Shown: positions 10,500 to 24,100 of the stretch, piece after piece
Layout: each line of letters starts with the position of its first letter
Position numbering within the stretch: position 1 is the stretch's first letter
Source: Macrobrachium rosenbergii
Lineage: Eukaryota; Arthropoda; Malacostraca; Decapoda; Palaemonidae
Assembly (NCBI RefSeq): GCF_040412425.1
Contig: NC_089781.1
Location: 50,854,727-50,918,726 of the forward strand
Length of the DNA: 64,000 nt
Reading direction: 5' to 3'
Notes under the pieces: model-generated
The model's input: the letters and a program-made list of their open reading frames with translations, nothing else
The model's database searches: none
What the model was told of the DNA's origin: nothing
Position numbers and translations under genes: made by a program

Positions 10500-13171
10500 C
10501 TGGACACGACCGCCACTCCCTTGAAAGGGTTGCCCTGGTCAAAGTAATGGCAGCAGAAGAAGGACGTGTCGAGATCCTAGCCCTCTTGGTGGACTGGGCG
10601 AGTAGATCTTGGGTGGATTTCTTCTACAACTCCCCCGCCACCTGTTCCAAAGTCTCTTGAGGAAATAAGCTGTTGCTGTCCAAGGGAGTGAACAGAAGGG
10701 AAGAAGGAGTGACCCCCTTAGAGGTGAACGAGCACCATAAGTCTCGTTTCTTAAGTACACCAGTCGTGAAAATGGTGGCTAGTTCATGGGCACCATCCCT
10801 CACTGCAAGGTCTGCGCAGACCAGAACTCCCAACCAGTCCAGGGCAAAATTCTCTTGAAGTGATGCACAGTCTTCGATCTTCTTTGCTAGCGCACCCACG
10901 GTCCAATCAAGGAAACTCAGAACCTTGAAAACCTCAAAAATATCTTTCAGCAAATGGTCCAGCTCTGATGAGGTACACAAAATCCTGGTGGACAAGAAGG
11001 CTGACCAATGAGTAGCATCAATGAGACTGGAGACGTCCCCTTGAGAGGAGGCAGAAAAGTATATCTTAGTTTAACCAGACCACTGAGCTAATTAACAGCT
11101 CTCCTAGGGCTGGCCCGAAGGATTAGTTTTACTTTTACGTGGCTAAGAATCAATTGGTTACCTAGCAACGGGACCTACAGCTTATTGTGGAATCCAAACC
11201 ACATTATAGTGAGAAATGAATTTCTATCACCAGAAACAAATTCCTCTTGTTCTTCACTGGCTGGTCGGAGATTCGAACTCACGACCAACAGAGTGGTAGC
11301 TGAGAACGGAACCCGCTCACCCAGCGAGGAACTATAGAGAGGAGGCAGAAACTCCTAAGGATGGAGCTTCCCCAGTAGAATAGGACAGATACCTCTGTCA
11401 TATCAGATGAGGAGGCGAACAGAACACCGCTTTACCTACGTCCCTCTTCTCTGACAACCTTTCGCTGGTGCGTGCAAATGCTTTCCTGGAGGAGGAGGAG
11501 GAGGACAGAACCATACACGGCAACCTAGCTGCTCCTATCGGTTGTCGCATCATAAACACTGAACCTGGAGAAGAAGGGGCGGCTGGAGAAAAGAAGGCCA
11601 GGTAGCACACCAAGAAGAACCGCAACAGAGCCGCGTAGTTTGACAGGGGAATGTCGTCCTCTACAGGTTCCTCCTCAGAGGAATTGGGGACATTGGAGGA
11701 TTTGAGGGAGCTTGAGTTGCTGTAGATGGCTTCTGCAACAGGTTCAAGATGTTATCTAATCGTCGTTGAATAGGGACTAGGGAAGGATCTCAAACTGCAA
11801 GAGGATCGGCACAAGACACACCGGGAACAAGAAGTCCCACCTGTGGCGCCGGACGAATGCTGGAGGGTGGGCAAACATCAACACTGGCGCCTGCTAACTC
11901 TGGACGCTTGGTCCCTGGACATTCGCTCACTGATCTGGCGGACAGATCTGAAGTCTGCAATTCGGACACTATGCACCCAAAGGGAGGACACTCAGGAGCT
12001 GGGCATCCATAAGAAGGACACTCGGACACTTGATGTCCAAGAGCAGAACATTGTGACAAAACACAATCACTCTCGGAATGCATGAACACTGGACGTCCAC
12101 TTGTTGGAAGCGGGGGACAACGACACTCCAACGAATGCTATTCGGACACTGATTTCTCACAATCTGGCACTAAACTCTCAGACTCTGGGCGTTTGGACAC
12201 TATATGTCCATAAGTTGGACTAATTAGCACTTTCTTAGACACTTTGTGGCACTTGGTGTCCACCAAACCAGAGCGAGAAGGTTGAGGAGACTCCCAAACA
12301 CTACAGGAGGGCAGAGGACTACGAGCCATATCCAAAGCTCACTTACGAGACAGGGGAATGTCCTCATCCATTGGGGTGCCAGACTTTTCCAACTGTCTCG
12401 AAACATTGGCAAATCGCCGACTACACTTATGAGCACCAGAGTCTGAATCACTAGAAGATAAAGCATTTACGTCCAATGGAATCCCTTCCAACGGCAATCC
12501 TCCAAGTCCTGGGATGGGCGGACAACAGGCTTGGATGAGGCGACAATTACTTGTGGGCAAATCCCACCGACCTCCCTTGGACTGCCAGTTTGCTTCCTCC
12601 CAGGTGAGCAAGGGGAGTTAAGCAGGGACCTTGGTCTAGGAGCATCAGTGGGACGAGTAGCCACCCCCTCCCCTGGCACTGCACTCACACTATTGAATTT
12701 GTCCATGGGGACATGCACAGATTTCCCAATTTGAGAAACAGAGTTCACTAATAAATCAAATTTCTTGTCACCATGAGCTTCTAAGCTGGCAATAGCGTTG
12801 GGATCAGAGGAATGAGAGCCAGGGATCAGAGTTGCAGGGAAAGTCGGATGACTTGAGATAGGGGAAGAAGTGGTCCCAGGTGTTGCAGAATAGTAAATGA
12901 GTCACACTAACCCCCAGAGACAAAGCCTGACTAGTAGAAGCCTTCACTTCAGCCGTAGCAGTAGCTTTCCTAAGTCTGTCACACTGTAATTTGTCTAAAT
13001 ACGCATTAAGAGTCTTCCACTTCCCCGTATCCCAGTCTTTACACTCATCAAAGCAAAGTTCTGGAGAGCAACACAAATACAAACAGTATGATTGTCCTAT
13101 TTGGCTGAAGTCAACCTATTCTTACAGCCTTTACTACAATACCTTATACTAGAAAAGCTGGAATCTGACAT
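10500..13171 (-). pseudogene. DIRS-2 Gag-like ORF1 (broken, SINE insertion)
   Basis: The likely start is the ATG at 13,169-13,171, giving a Ser-rich start then RYCSKGC; a Cys-rich segment follows in a shifted frame (CSPELCFDECKDW), probably a zinc-binding N terminus as in the other DIRS ORF1s here. The middle (11.8-12.6 kb) is low-complexity and rich in Cys, Pro and Ser with a repeated SECPxxG-type motif. The C-terminal part (10,624-10,995) reads VLSFLDWTVGALAKKIED and LATIFTTGVLKKRDLWCSF, closely matching the Gag of DIRS-4 at 60.8-61.3 kb. A full SINE interrupts it at 11,058-11,336. Product role: Gag-like structural or RNA-binding protein, inferred from position. Confidence 0.75.
11058..11336 (-). 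mobile_element. tRNA-derived SINE, full-length
   Basis: A 279-bp insertion flanked by a perfect 15-bp target duplication GAGAGGAGGCAGAAA (11,043-11,057 and 11,337-11,351). On the minus strand it begins with a tRNA-like head: A-box-like TGGGTGAGCGG and B-box-like GAGTTCGAATC. The tail matches the LINE 3' ends at 60.2 and 61.8 kb (CAGTGGTCTGGTTAAAC). Pol III transcription of the head and LINE-driven insertion are the expected mechanism. It lies inside the gag of DIRS-2, so it is younger than that element. Confidence 0.92.
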
Positions 13172-13334
13172 GATTAATAAGACAAAATCGAGAAGTCACA
13201 TAAAGAGAAGTCTGAATTAGCTACGCTAATTAACGGGACTGTGCTACCAAGAAGAACAAAGTACTTCAACAAATGAAGAATAACAGTAAACATCCGGTGA
13301 AAATTAACAAAATCAGAGCTGCCAATGACCAAGA

Positions 13335-13530
13335 GTTCAGTCACTGACCGGCTGAAACAAACTGAGCTCTAGCCCTGTAGTACCTATCCTTCCCCATAAG
13401 TGGGTGGGGCAGTATAACTACACCCACAACAAAACAGCACTAGCGTGAATTTTAAATTTTGAGCTGCCGCATAAAGTAGAAACAATAGCTATGTAATTAT
13501 TTAGTAAGTTACGTATATAAAAGTAAAGTA
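13335..13530 (-). repeat. DIRS-2 inverted terminal repeat (5' side)
   Basis: Partner of the ITR at 6812-6985 in opposite orientation (see that entry for shared blocks). It lies upstream of the gag start and probably holds the element promoter; no TATA box is obvious. Confidence 0.88.
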
Positions 13531-13545
13531 CATTTCTCACTTCCA

Positions 13546-15128
<1,583 letters not shown>

Positions 15129-15350
15129 TAAATATAGTACAGGCCCTGGTTTTGAATGGCGGTTCCGTTCTGACGACGTGTCGTAAGCCAAAAATCGGCG
15201 TAAACCGGAAAAATCGTCGAAAATCGTAAGAAAACCTTACTTTTAATCCTTTGAGTATCCTTTGGGTATCTTGAAAATGACATAACCTGCATTTTTATTG
15301 AGTCTTTCATGAAAACCCTCCAAAATTTTACCATTCTACTGTTTTGAAGC

Positions 15351-15414
<64 letters not shown>
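15351..15414. repeat. (GA)n microsatellite
   Basis: About 64 bp of GA repeat in the left palindrome arm. The counterpart in the right arm is a (CT)n run of about 36 bp at 31,415-31,450. Confidence 0.97.
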
Positions 15415-15417
<3 letters not shown>

Positions 15418-15667
15418 CCTCACCACTTATCTACCAGAAAAAGACTTGGAATGTTACAGAACTACATTGCTCTCCCATTTTTACTTTTAAGTATCATCCT
15501 ACATCAAATATAGCTTAAGTTATTATCCTGTTACTACTGTATTAATCTTATAAATTATATTAATATCTTTTCAAAGTCATCTTAAACACTAGTACCCTTT
15601 TCCAGTCAGAGAGAGAGAGAGAGAATGAATTACCACTACGATTTACATTCAGCCATTCTTGTGCTGG

Positions 15668-15671
<4 letters not shown>

Positions 15672-15761
<90 letters not shown>
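15672..15761. repeat. (GA)n microsatellite
   Basis: About 90 bp of GA repeat; the homologous right-arm site (31,141-31,160) has only about 20 bp of CT. Confidence 0.97.
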
Positions 15762-15764
<3 letters not shown>

Positions 15765-16015
15765 ATCTCTTTAATCTCTTGAGGAATGTTAATCCATTTC
15801 TCTTTACTGCGACTGACAACAAAAAATTGTTTTTTCTTTGCCTTCCAAAGATGTAGGCTACCACTACTTTTACCAAGCACTTTTAAAGCACCATGAACAC
15901 ACACACACACACAGTGTGCATAGGTAAAGAGACTCAAATTAGTAGTATCTTTTCCTGTGAGAGTGAAGGGCTGAACTTAGTATCGATTTATAATATATCT
16001 ATCCATTTCTCATTC

Positions 16016-16017
<2 letters not shown>

Positions 16018-16089
<72 letters not shown>
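16018..16089. repeat. (GA)n microsatellite
   Basis: About 72 bp of GA repeat followed by a short AT run; the homologous right-arm site near 30,865-30,880 has about 16 bp. Confidence 0.97.
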
Positions 16090-16091
<2 letters not shown>

Positions 16092-16309
16092 TATATATAT
16101 ATATCTTCTGCCCTTAGTCTGCTTTGAAAATGCATAAATGTTGTAATTTCAGTATGCTGTATTATTATTATTTAATCTTATTAATATTTGAAAATTAGCT
16201 GTTATTAGGTAAGTCATTTATATATCATACAAGCATAGTTAGTCGTCATCTCCCACAAATTTGTTAGAAAAATATTATGCAGAGAGAAAAAAAATACTAC
16301 GCACGCTCT

Positions 16310-16545
16310 TTATAGTGTATGCAAAGCCCGTGAGGTACAAGCTTTGTGATTGGTTAAAATCCCACCCTTCCTGCCAATAGCATGTCGTCAAGGAGGGTGG
16401 GAAGGGGATGAGGGGGATGTTACAAGTTGTTATTGGCTACTGTCAGTCCTGCCAGCCAATAGCGTATCGTCATGGAGAGAAGGGGTTGCTACGAGCTCTG
16501 TTATTGGCTAATTCTAATCCCCCGAGCCGGTATCATCATAAGCCT
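16310..16545 (-). promoter_or_regulatory. CCAAT/TATA-rich promoter-like block, left-arm copy
   Basis: On the minus strand it carries several CCAAT-type boxes (TAGCCAATAAC, TTAACCAATCAC, and inverted CTATTGGC) followed by CACTATAAAGAG. The right-arm counterpart is 28,780-28,985. This copy retains about 50 bp with extra ATTGGC/GCCAAT boxes that the right arm lacks. CCAAT boxes upstream of a TATA box are a normal Pol II promoter layout; activity is inference. Confidence 0.45.
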
Positions 16546-16724
16546 TCAAAAAAGCAATAAAAAAAAATTGTCACACAAGCGATGATGGGATTTTAGAATA
16601 TTTTTATGTTTACATACAGTAATCGATATTTTTTTGAAGGATAATATATGCAATAGAGAGAGAGATATGGGCGTTTGGCCTTACTTAAATCGCAGAAGTG
16701 ACATTATTCGTGAATTATTCGAGA

Positions 16725-16729
<5 letters not shown>

Positions 16730-16790
<61 letters not shown>
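16730..16790. repeat. (GA)n microsatellite
   Basis: About 61 bp; the homologous right-arm site (28,570-28,596) has about 27 bp of CT. Confidence 0.97.
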
Positions 16791-16792
<2 letters not shown>

Positions 16793-16999
16793 TGAATGAA
16801 GTGATTACATCGGTAAGCAGTTTTATGATTTCACGGGATTTTAATTTAACTTTTATCAATACTTTGCTGTGGTTACTCAATATTAATATTTTAAAATTAG
16901 TAACTATTTCTTTCATCATAAAAAATGTATTTAGTCATGAAAATAAAATAAAAATCAATAATTTAGTGAATATTGCTCTGTGAAAAAATCCGCAAATGT

Positions 17000-17930
17000 A
17001 AATTTTCTTCCGTCGTATGCGTTGGACACCGAGTCATCCCAAATATTACCGTCACAAATCATAAGAAAACTTTAATTTTATTCCTTAGGGTGTCGTGAAA
17101 ACAACAAATCCTGCATTTATATTGAGTTTTTCACAATAAAAACCCTCCAGATATTGACCATTCTGCTGTTTTGGATGCATATCTCTTCCAATCATCGTCG
17201 GACTGGCGTCGTACAAAATACCGTCGAAAATCGTAAGAAAACCTTACTTTTAATCCTTTGGGTGTCTTGAAAACAATGAATCCTGCATTTATATTGAGTT
17301 TCTCATGATAAAAACCCTCCAAATATTGACCATTCTGCTGTTTTGGATGCATATTTCTTCCGATCGTCGCCGGATTGGCGTCGCCAAATAAAAGGCCGTC
17401 TAAAAATCGTTAGGAAACCTTTTTCTTAATCCTTTGGGTGTCTTGAAAACAACGCATCCTGCATTTATATTAACTTTCTCATAATAAAAACCTCCAGATA
17501 CTGACCATTCTGCTGTTTTGGATGCATATCTCTTCCGATCGTCGTCGGACTGGCGTCGTCCGTCCAAATACCGTCGAAAAATTGTAAGAAAACCTTACTT
17601 TTAATCCTTTGGGTGTCTTGAAAACAATGAATCCTGCATTTATATTGAGTTTCTCATAATGAAAACCCTCCAAATATTGACCATTCTGCTGTCTTGATGC
17701 ATATTTCTTCCGATCGCCGTCGGACTGGCGTAAATCTGAAATAACGTCGAAAATCGTAAAAACCTTACTTTTATTCCTTTGAGTGCCTTGAAAACAATTT
17801 AACCTGCATTTACATTGAGTTTTTCAACAGAAAACCCTCCAAAATTGACCATTCTGCAGCCATATTTCTTCCGTCGGACGGGCGTTGTCAGCGTCGTAAA
17901 CCTGGAACATGCGTTGTAACCCAGGAAATA
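17000..17930 (+). repeat. ~175-bp tandem repeat (about 5 units), left arm
   Basis: The marker ATCCTGCATTTATATTGAG recurs at roughly 17,108, 17,280, 17,457, 17,633 and (altered) 17,800. Each unit also holds AAAATCGTAAGAAAACCTTA, CTTTGGGTGTCTTGAAAACA, ACCATTCTGCTGTTTTGGAT and a CGATCGTCG..GGCGTCG block. A related unit lies alone at 15,200-15,350. The inverted counterpart is 19,860-20,640 in the right arm. Confidence 0.9.
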
Positions 17931-17981
17931 ATTTTTTTATGAATATATTTGAAAAGCGCCGTAAACTCGAACGCCGTAGTT

Positions 17982-18573
<592 letters not shown>

Positions 18574-18575
<2 letters not shown>

Positions 18576-18618
18576 ATCTATAGCTTTTGCAGATGACTTG
18601 CTTCTGATACAAATCTAA
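18574..18618 (+). pseudogene. possible LINE reverse transcriptase scrap
   Basis: The plus-strand frame reads [12 protein letters not shown] and then stops, which resembles the FADD catalytic box of non-LTR reverse transcriptases. Only about 14 codons survive and nothing recognisable flanks it, so chance is possible. It is on the opposite strand to the LINE RNase H remnant that follows. Confidence 0.35.
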
Positions 18619-18639
18619 AAATACCACTGGCTTCATAAA

Positions 18640-19340
18640 CAAATTCTTCGCCCATGGACTTAGGCTAGAATGTACTGGCCATTCTTGTCTTGGATCTCAG
18701 AGAAAAGGCTTCTCCTTAAGGTCCCTAACAAATGTTTGACAGTCAAAAGGACCAGGCAGTCATCACAGTATGGGTGGTTTCCATTAACTACTAAAAGCTT
18801 GTGGGAGGCAGGTATGCCCTATCCTTGGACGGCAGAATGCAGTTTCCCATTTCCTGGGCATTTTGCTATACTTCCAAGGAAATATGACACACTTAATTTC
18901 TTTCATTTTATTTTCCCCAACTGTACTCCAACATCCCTGTCACATAAAGTGATCCGATATCTGGTATGGAGTCGTCGCACAGAAATCTCTATTTCCTTTT
19001 GCTTGTTTGTCAGCCTTTTCATTAACAATAACCCCTACATGTGCTGGAACCCTGAGTTCCTCTGCAGTTCATTAAATAGAGTCACTCTTGAACTTCTAAA
19101 ACTAATGGATTAGTAAAGTTAAAAGCACTTAGACTTTGTAATACTACTTTGAGTCTCTAAAAATGGAAAAATTTTCCTCATCAACAGTTGCTATTCTCTT
19201 AATAGCAGTTAAAATTTCATACAGTTCCACACTAAAGATAGAGGTCAAGACAGGTAGTGTACTTCTACAATGAAAATCGTTACTTTATACTCCAATTCCA
19301 ATGTCAACACTGGATTTGGAGCGATCATATCATAAATCAG
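18640..19340 (-). pseudogene. I/Jockey-type LINE remnant: RNase H and ORF2 C terminus
   Basis: Read on the minus strand with frameshifts: DGSKSSVDIGIGV (RNase H first Asp region), SVELYEILTAIKRIA (Glu region), FSIFRDSK (third acidic position), VPAHVGVIVNEKADKQAKG (terminal RNase H block), then RIGHTCLPQAF and LTVKHLL, the usual C-terminal tail of this LINE group. The order of motifs is intact but stops and frame slips occur throughout. It occupies the loop between the two palindrome arms. Confidence 0.75.
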
Positions 19341-19798
19341 AAAGTTGAGTTTTTATGTTCTTCAACATGTTCTGTCATGGTTTCTACTCTTTTCAGGAAC
19401 CAATGTTGAATTTGTTAAGACGTATCCTGAAAGAGCAGTGATTATGTTAAACAACCTCGAGGGAACAGCAATCAGACAACCGCTACTTAACCTAATTTTG
19501 TTTACAAATTGTTTTACCTACAAATTATCTACAATTAATGCAAGCTACTTCACAAGTCCTGTAGACAATAAATTTCTGGATCAAACCCTACCTAACCAAA
19601 AACACACACAAAGTTAATTTGATGATCATCAGTACACATAAACACTTCACTCTTTCTTTTCTTTAACCTAGACACACAAAAAACAGTAAACAGAGTTACT
19701 ATTACACCCCCCCACCAAAAAAAAAAAACAAATCTCCATTCCATAAGCCACACAAATCACTTGAATACGTACTCATTTGAGAACTTTGTGTGTATGTA

Positions 19799-19835
<37 letters not shown>

Positions 19836-19847
19836 ATAAACAGACAG

Positions 19848-20795
19848 TCTACGGTTTATGACGGGCTTGGCTTACAAAGTTCCGAGTTTATGACGCATTT
19901 CAAATATATTCATAAAAAAATTATTTCCTGGGTTACAACGCATGTTCCAGGTTTATGACGCTGACAAAAGCGGTCCGACGGAAGAAATATGGCTCCAGAA
20001 TGGCAGAATGGTCAATTTTGGAGGGTTTTCTGTTGGAAACTCAATGTAAATGCAGGATAAATTGTTTTCAAGGCACCCAAAGGATTAAAAATAAGGTTTT
20101 TATGATTTTCGACGGTATTTCAGACGACGCCAGTCCAACGACGATCGGAAGAAATATGCATCCAAAACGGCAGAATGGTCAATATTTGGAGGGTTTTTAT
20201 TATTAGAAACTCAATGTAAATGCAGGATTCGTTATTTTCAAGACACCCAAAGGATTATAAGTAAGGTTTTCTTATGATTTTCGACGGTATTTCGGACGAC
20301 GCCAGGCCAACGACGATCGGAAGAAATATGCACCCAAAACAGCAGGATGGTCAATGTTTGGAGGGTTTTTATCATGAGAAACTCAATATAAATGCAGGAT
20401 TCGTTGTTTTCAAGACACCCAAAGGATTAAAAGTAATGTTTTCTTATGATTTTCAACGATATTTCGGACGACGCCAGTCCAACGACGATCGGAAGAAATA
20501 TGCATCCAAAACAGCAGAATGGTCAATGTTTGGAGGGTTTTTATTATGAAAAACTCACTATAAAAGCAGGATTCGTTGTTTTCAAGACACCCAAAGGATT
20601 AAAATTAAAGTTTTCTTATGATTCTCGACGGTAATATTTGGGATGACTCAGTGTCAAACACATACGGCGGAAGAAAATTTACATTCACAGATTTTTTCAT
20701 AGAGCAATATTCACTAATTACTGATTTTTATTTTATTTTCATGAGTAAATACATTTTTTATGATGAAAAAATTATTTACTAATTTTAAAATATTA
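19848..20795 (-). repeat. giant palindrome, right arm inner part (tandem repeats)
   Basis: Inverted counterpart of 16,860-17,982. It contains about four ~175-bp units (markers near 20,045, 20,215, 20,390 and 20,565), then a stretch complementary to 16,860-17,060. It ends at 20,795 where DIRS-1 is inserted; the arm resumes at 28,399. Confidence 0.9.
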
Positions 20796-21106
20796 TTTCT
20801 GGGTTCGACCTGTGTCACCCGGTGAAATAACCATTAAGCACTTATTTCTAGGTATAAGTATTGCTAAAAATACCAGAGAAAAAGCTATCAGGAATGCTGG
20901 GGTTACTAACCCCAGTTCGATCATCTATTAATCAAATAGATGTCGGTATACACAAGGGGTGAGTGTGTGATGCAACTGCCACAGGCCTCTGCCCTGTAAA
21001 GATTTCCAATCTCAAAAACCCCGGAAAGTGAGGGGCCGTCACACAGCCAACGCTCACCGCCCAGCCAACCAACACCCCAGCCGCCATACTGTCCTCATTC
21101 CATTTT
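20796..21106 (+). repeat. DIRS-1 left inverted terminal repeat
   Basis: Starts TTTCTGGGTTCGACCTGTGT and is the reverse complement of 28,079-28,398. The right copy lacks about 16 bp found here near 21,060-21,085 (GCCCAGCCAACCAACACC). Otherwise the two match closely. Confidence 0.93.
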
Positions 21107-21170
21107 AGCACGTCGTTTGAGATTGTTGTTCTTTCGCTTGTGCTGCTTTTTGAACCATTTTTCCTGCATC

Positions 21171-24100
21171 ATGTCATCCGTTCAGGATTCCTCTGCTTCC
21201 AAGTTAAGTACCATCTTCTTGTGGGGTTTTTTGTTATCGAGGCTTCTTATTTGACCTCTAATTAAATAATTACGGGGTTAAATATCTCAGGCGTTCCTCC
21301 GTGTTCACGGCCATGTTGGCCTTTGTTTTCTTATAACCTTAGCAGCGTGATTCTGCTGGTGTTTTACACGGTTATATATTTAAATTATGTTATTTATTAT
21401 TTCTGCCCCTTCAGGAAGTTATTTTTGGACGGACTGTCCTTTCGTCAGTGGGGGATGTTGTGCCCGTATCGTAACGAAACTAGGCTATTTGGAGAGGCTA
21501 CCCCCTCTCATCTTTATGATCGTAAATATTCCTTTTTACAGTGGGCACCTTCCTCTCGCGACGGAGGGATATATTCTCCAAGATGATACAGTTTTGTTAA
21601 TGGTTTTTCCTGATATGTAAGGTGATGGATGACATGTATATTTTTGGATTAAAAATGTTTTTGGTTCAGCGTTAGGGTCGGCCATTTCGTTATCACCCGC
21701 GTCCAACATGTCGCGAGCTGTTAGGCCCTCTCTTTAGCACGAGTTTTCATATATTTTATATATTTCTGTGCATTTATTTTATATACAATTATATTTCATA
21801 TTATTCGGTTAACTTTTCGTAGTACTTCACGTCAAGTAGTTTACTTGTTGGGTACTCTGGCCTAGCCCTCTCGTCCACTATCGGAGGGTTAGGCTACTTA
21901 TGTTAGGCGCCTTTCATGATACTCATGCTTCCTAGCTCCCCTGAACATGTCGTTTTGAGGCTTGGAGGGAGGTGTTGGTTGGTTGAGGGAATTCCTCGTT
22001 CTCTTGGCCCACCTGACCATGCCGTCATGTTTTGGAGGGTGTCCTTAGGCCTTGGAGACCTCCCCCCCCCCTCCCCTGTTTTGGCCTACCTGACCAGACC
22101 AGCTGGTTTTCGAGAGGTAGGTTAGAATAGGGAGGGTCTCCTCATTACTTAGCCTACTACCTGTCCAGGCTGTCGGCATTGGTGGGTGGCCAGACCTCCC
22201 GTGGAATTTCTCTTCCCCCCCCTTCCATACCTCTGTTCCCTTCTCCCAAGTCAAAAAGTTTTGACGTTGGGGGAGGGTCTGGAGTCGTAGGTTGCATGGT
22301 CTTTTTCATGTTGGTAGCCTAGCCTTTTCTTACCCACTTTTTAATATTTGGTGGGTGTCTCTAGTTTCTCCCTGCGTGAGGGACGTCGGTCTCCACGACC
22401 GACACCCCGTGGGGAGTTTCTATAAGTGTCCAGGGGATTTTTCCCATCCACCTGGCCGCTGTCTCTCGACCCCTCCATATTGTTATTCCTCCCTGCTCCT
22501 TAGCATTTGGCGTGTGATCTTGACCTCTCCCTGCGCGAGGGACGTCGGTCTCTTATGACTGGCACCCCGTGGGGAGTTTCGGCCGGCGTCCAGTTAAGTG
22601 TTTCCCACCTATCTGGCCTCCGCCTTTTGGTTTCCGCCATTTTGCTAGTGTTTCGTTTGTTCGCTTTCCTCTGGGTTAGCTAGAGCACCGAACACAAGTC
22701 CAGGGATACTATCTTGGCTTCCGCTAGGTTCATTTTCTGCTGGGTTTGTCAGATCTCCCGTTGCTTTTGTACCCGTTACCACTGCGGTGGATATGGTTCT
22801 CGGTCGGTTGGCGCTTTTCACTAACTGTTCTCCGCCACAGGCGTTGAGAGTTGATCCAGTTTTGGGTTCGCCTCTGCGCCTCCTCCGCCGCTACCATAGA
22901 TATGAAGTAACGGGGTTTCTGAGGCAACCAGGGTGGAGTATCATAACCAGCCAAGTACTGCTGTTTATATATGAGTTGACCGTTCTGTAGCTTTTACCGT
23001 AACACTGCCGGATTCCGGCAGTGTTTACTTATTATACTGTATTTATGTTATTTTATTAATTGTTATGATGCATGATCCTAGGTTAAGGTGTACTGTTACC
23101 GCCGGACTAACTCCGGCGGTCCTTAACCTATCATTATTCATGTATTGTATATTATCTTTATTCAGTCGGATTACTCCGGCAGGTTTTTTGTTTTGTCAAT
23201 AAGCATGCTCCATCACCCACATTAGTTTAAGGCTTCTATCTCTACCAGCTCTACTCCCGCGTGCCTTAATTAGTATACTCATGTATCATCTATCCACTTA
23301 CAGATGGTACGCTGTCAGGAGCCCGGGTGCACGGCGATCCTTCAGCCGCCCTATGGCCATGTAGTGTGCCGGTCCCACTCCGGCTGTGCGGTTCGCGTAG
23401 GGGACTTGATCATCTGGCACCCAAACGGCTGTGAGGTGTGCTACGCTCTGTATGAGCAGGTGATGGATGAGTCGGTAAGCTTCAAGTCCGCTAACCTTTA
23501 GTCTTACTTGACTTCATTGCTTATATTGATGAATGTGGCGTCCGGTGTTCATTTTAGTAAGCCTTTCTTCTCTTTCAGTCTGACCGTACTTCCCGCGACT
23601 CTTCGCTGTCGACCCTGAAGGCCTGGGTCGGCGGGTTCGGGAGGAACGTCCCGTCGGGGAAACCCTACATCCTGTCAGAGGGGATCTGTAATCTCCTCTA
23701 CCCCGGCGCCCGGATCTCAGCCGCAGTCCCGGCAGAAGTAGCCGCCCCGTTGATAGAGCAGATCCGGGTAGAGACGCAGCCCTCCCAAGATGATAGCCTG
23801 TGCGAAGAGGTGGCGGAAGAGGTGGCGGCCATCAACCTAGATGTCGAGCCTATGCATTTAGAACCGGACCAGGTAGAAGGTAGGGAGGTAAGTGAGGCAG
23901 GGGGAGCGAGCTCCCTTTTTAACTCTCCTTCTTCCTCTTCATCTTCGTTTCAGGGGTTCCAGAAGTCCTCTTACCTTAAGGACAGGTCGAGATCTACTGT
24001 CCCCAAGGTGAAGAAAACCTTGAAAACTAAGGGCTTGTCTAAGTCCTCTAGGTCTCATAGATCTAATCCTGTAGCTCCCTTGAAGTCACGGGCTCCTAGT

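Larger units (their letters stand above)
6787..13545 (-). mobile_element. DIRS-2: complete but decayed DIRS-like retrotransposon
   Basis: A 6.8-kb minus-strand element with the full DIRS layout: inverted terminal repeats at both ends, an internal complementary region (7020-7105) next to the low-coordinate ITR, and gag, RT-RNase H and tyrosine recombinase in that order on the minus strand. There is no integrase or protease, as expected for DIRS. Coding parts carry many frameshifts and stops, plus substitutions at catalytic residues of both RT and recombinase. A SINE sits in gag. Ends are given to within about 10 bp. Confidence 0.9.
15202..17982 (+). repeat. giant palindrome, left arm (2.8 kb)
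   Basis: The arm is the reverse complement of 19,848-31,596 once two later insertions in the right arm are discounted. Corresponding landmarks include CTGCCTTAGT-type sequence at 16,110 with 30,820, AAACCAATC/CCAAT blocks at 16.3-16.5 kb with 28.8-28.95 kb, and the ~175-bp repeats at 17.0-17.9 kb with 19.86-20.64 kb. The outer edge is at CCGGTTT/AAACCGG (15,202 and 31,596). The two arms differ by indels, substitutions and very different (GA)n lengths, so this is an aged palindrome. Confidence 0.9.

Noticed and set aside
11270..11336. tRNA gene-like A and B boxes on the minus strand
   Set aside because: They belong to the SINE head: a cloverleaf does not close and the unit recurs with target duplications.
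15560..15937. Leu-Ser or Arg-Glu repeat open frames
   Set aside because: They are translations of (GA)n or (CT)n tracts; similar ones at 16.7, 31.6 and 58.5 kb were also dropped.
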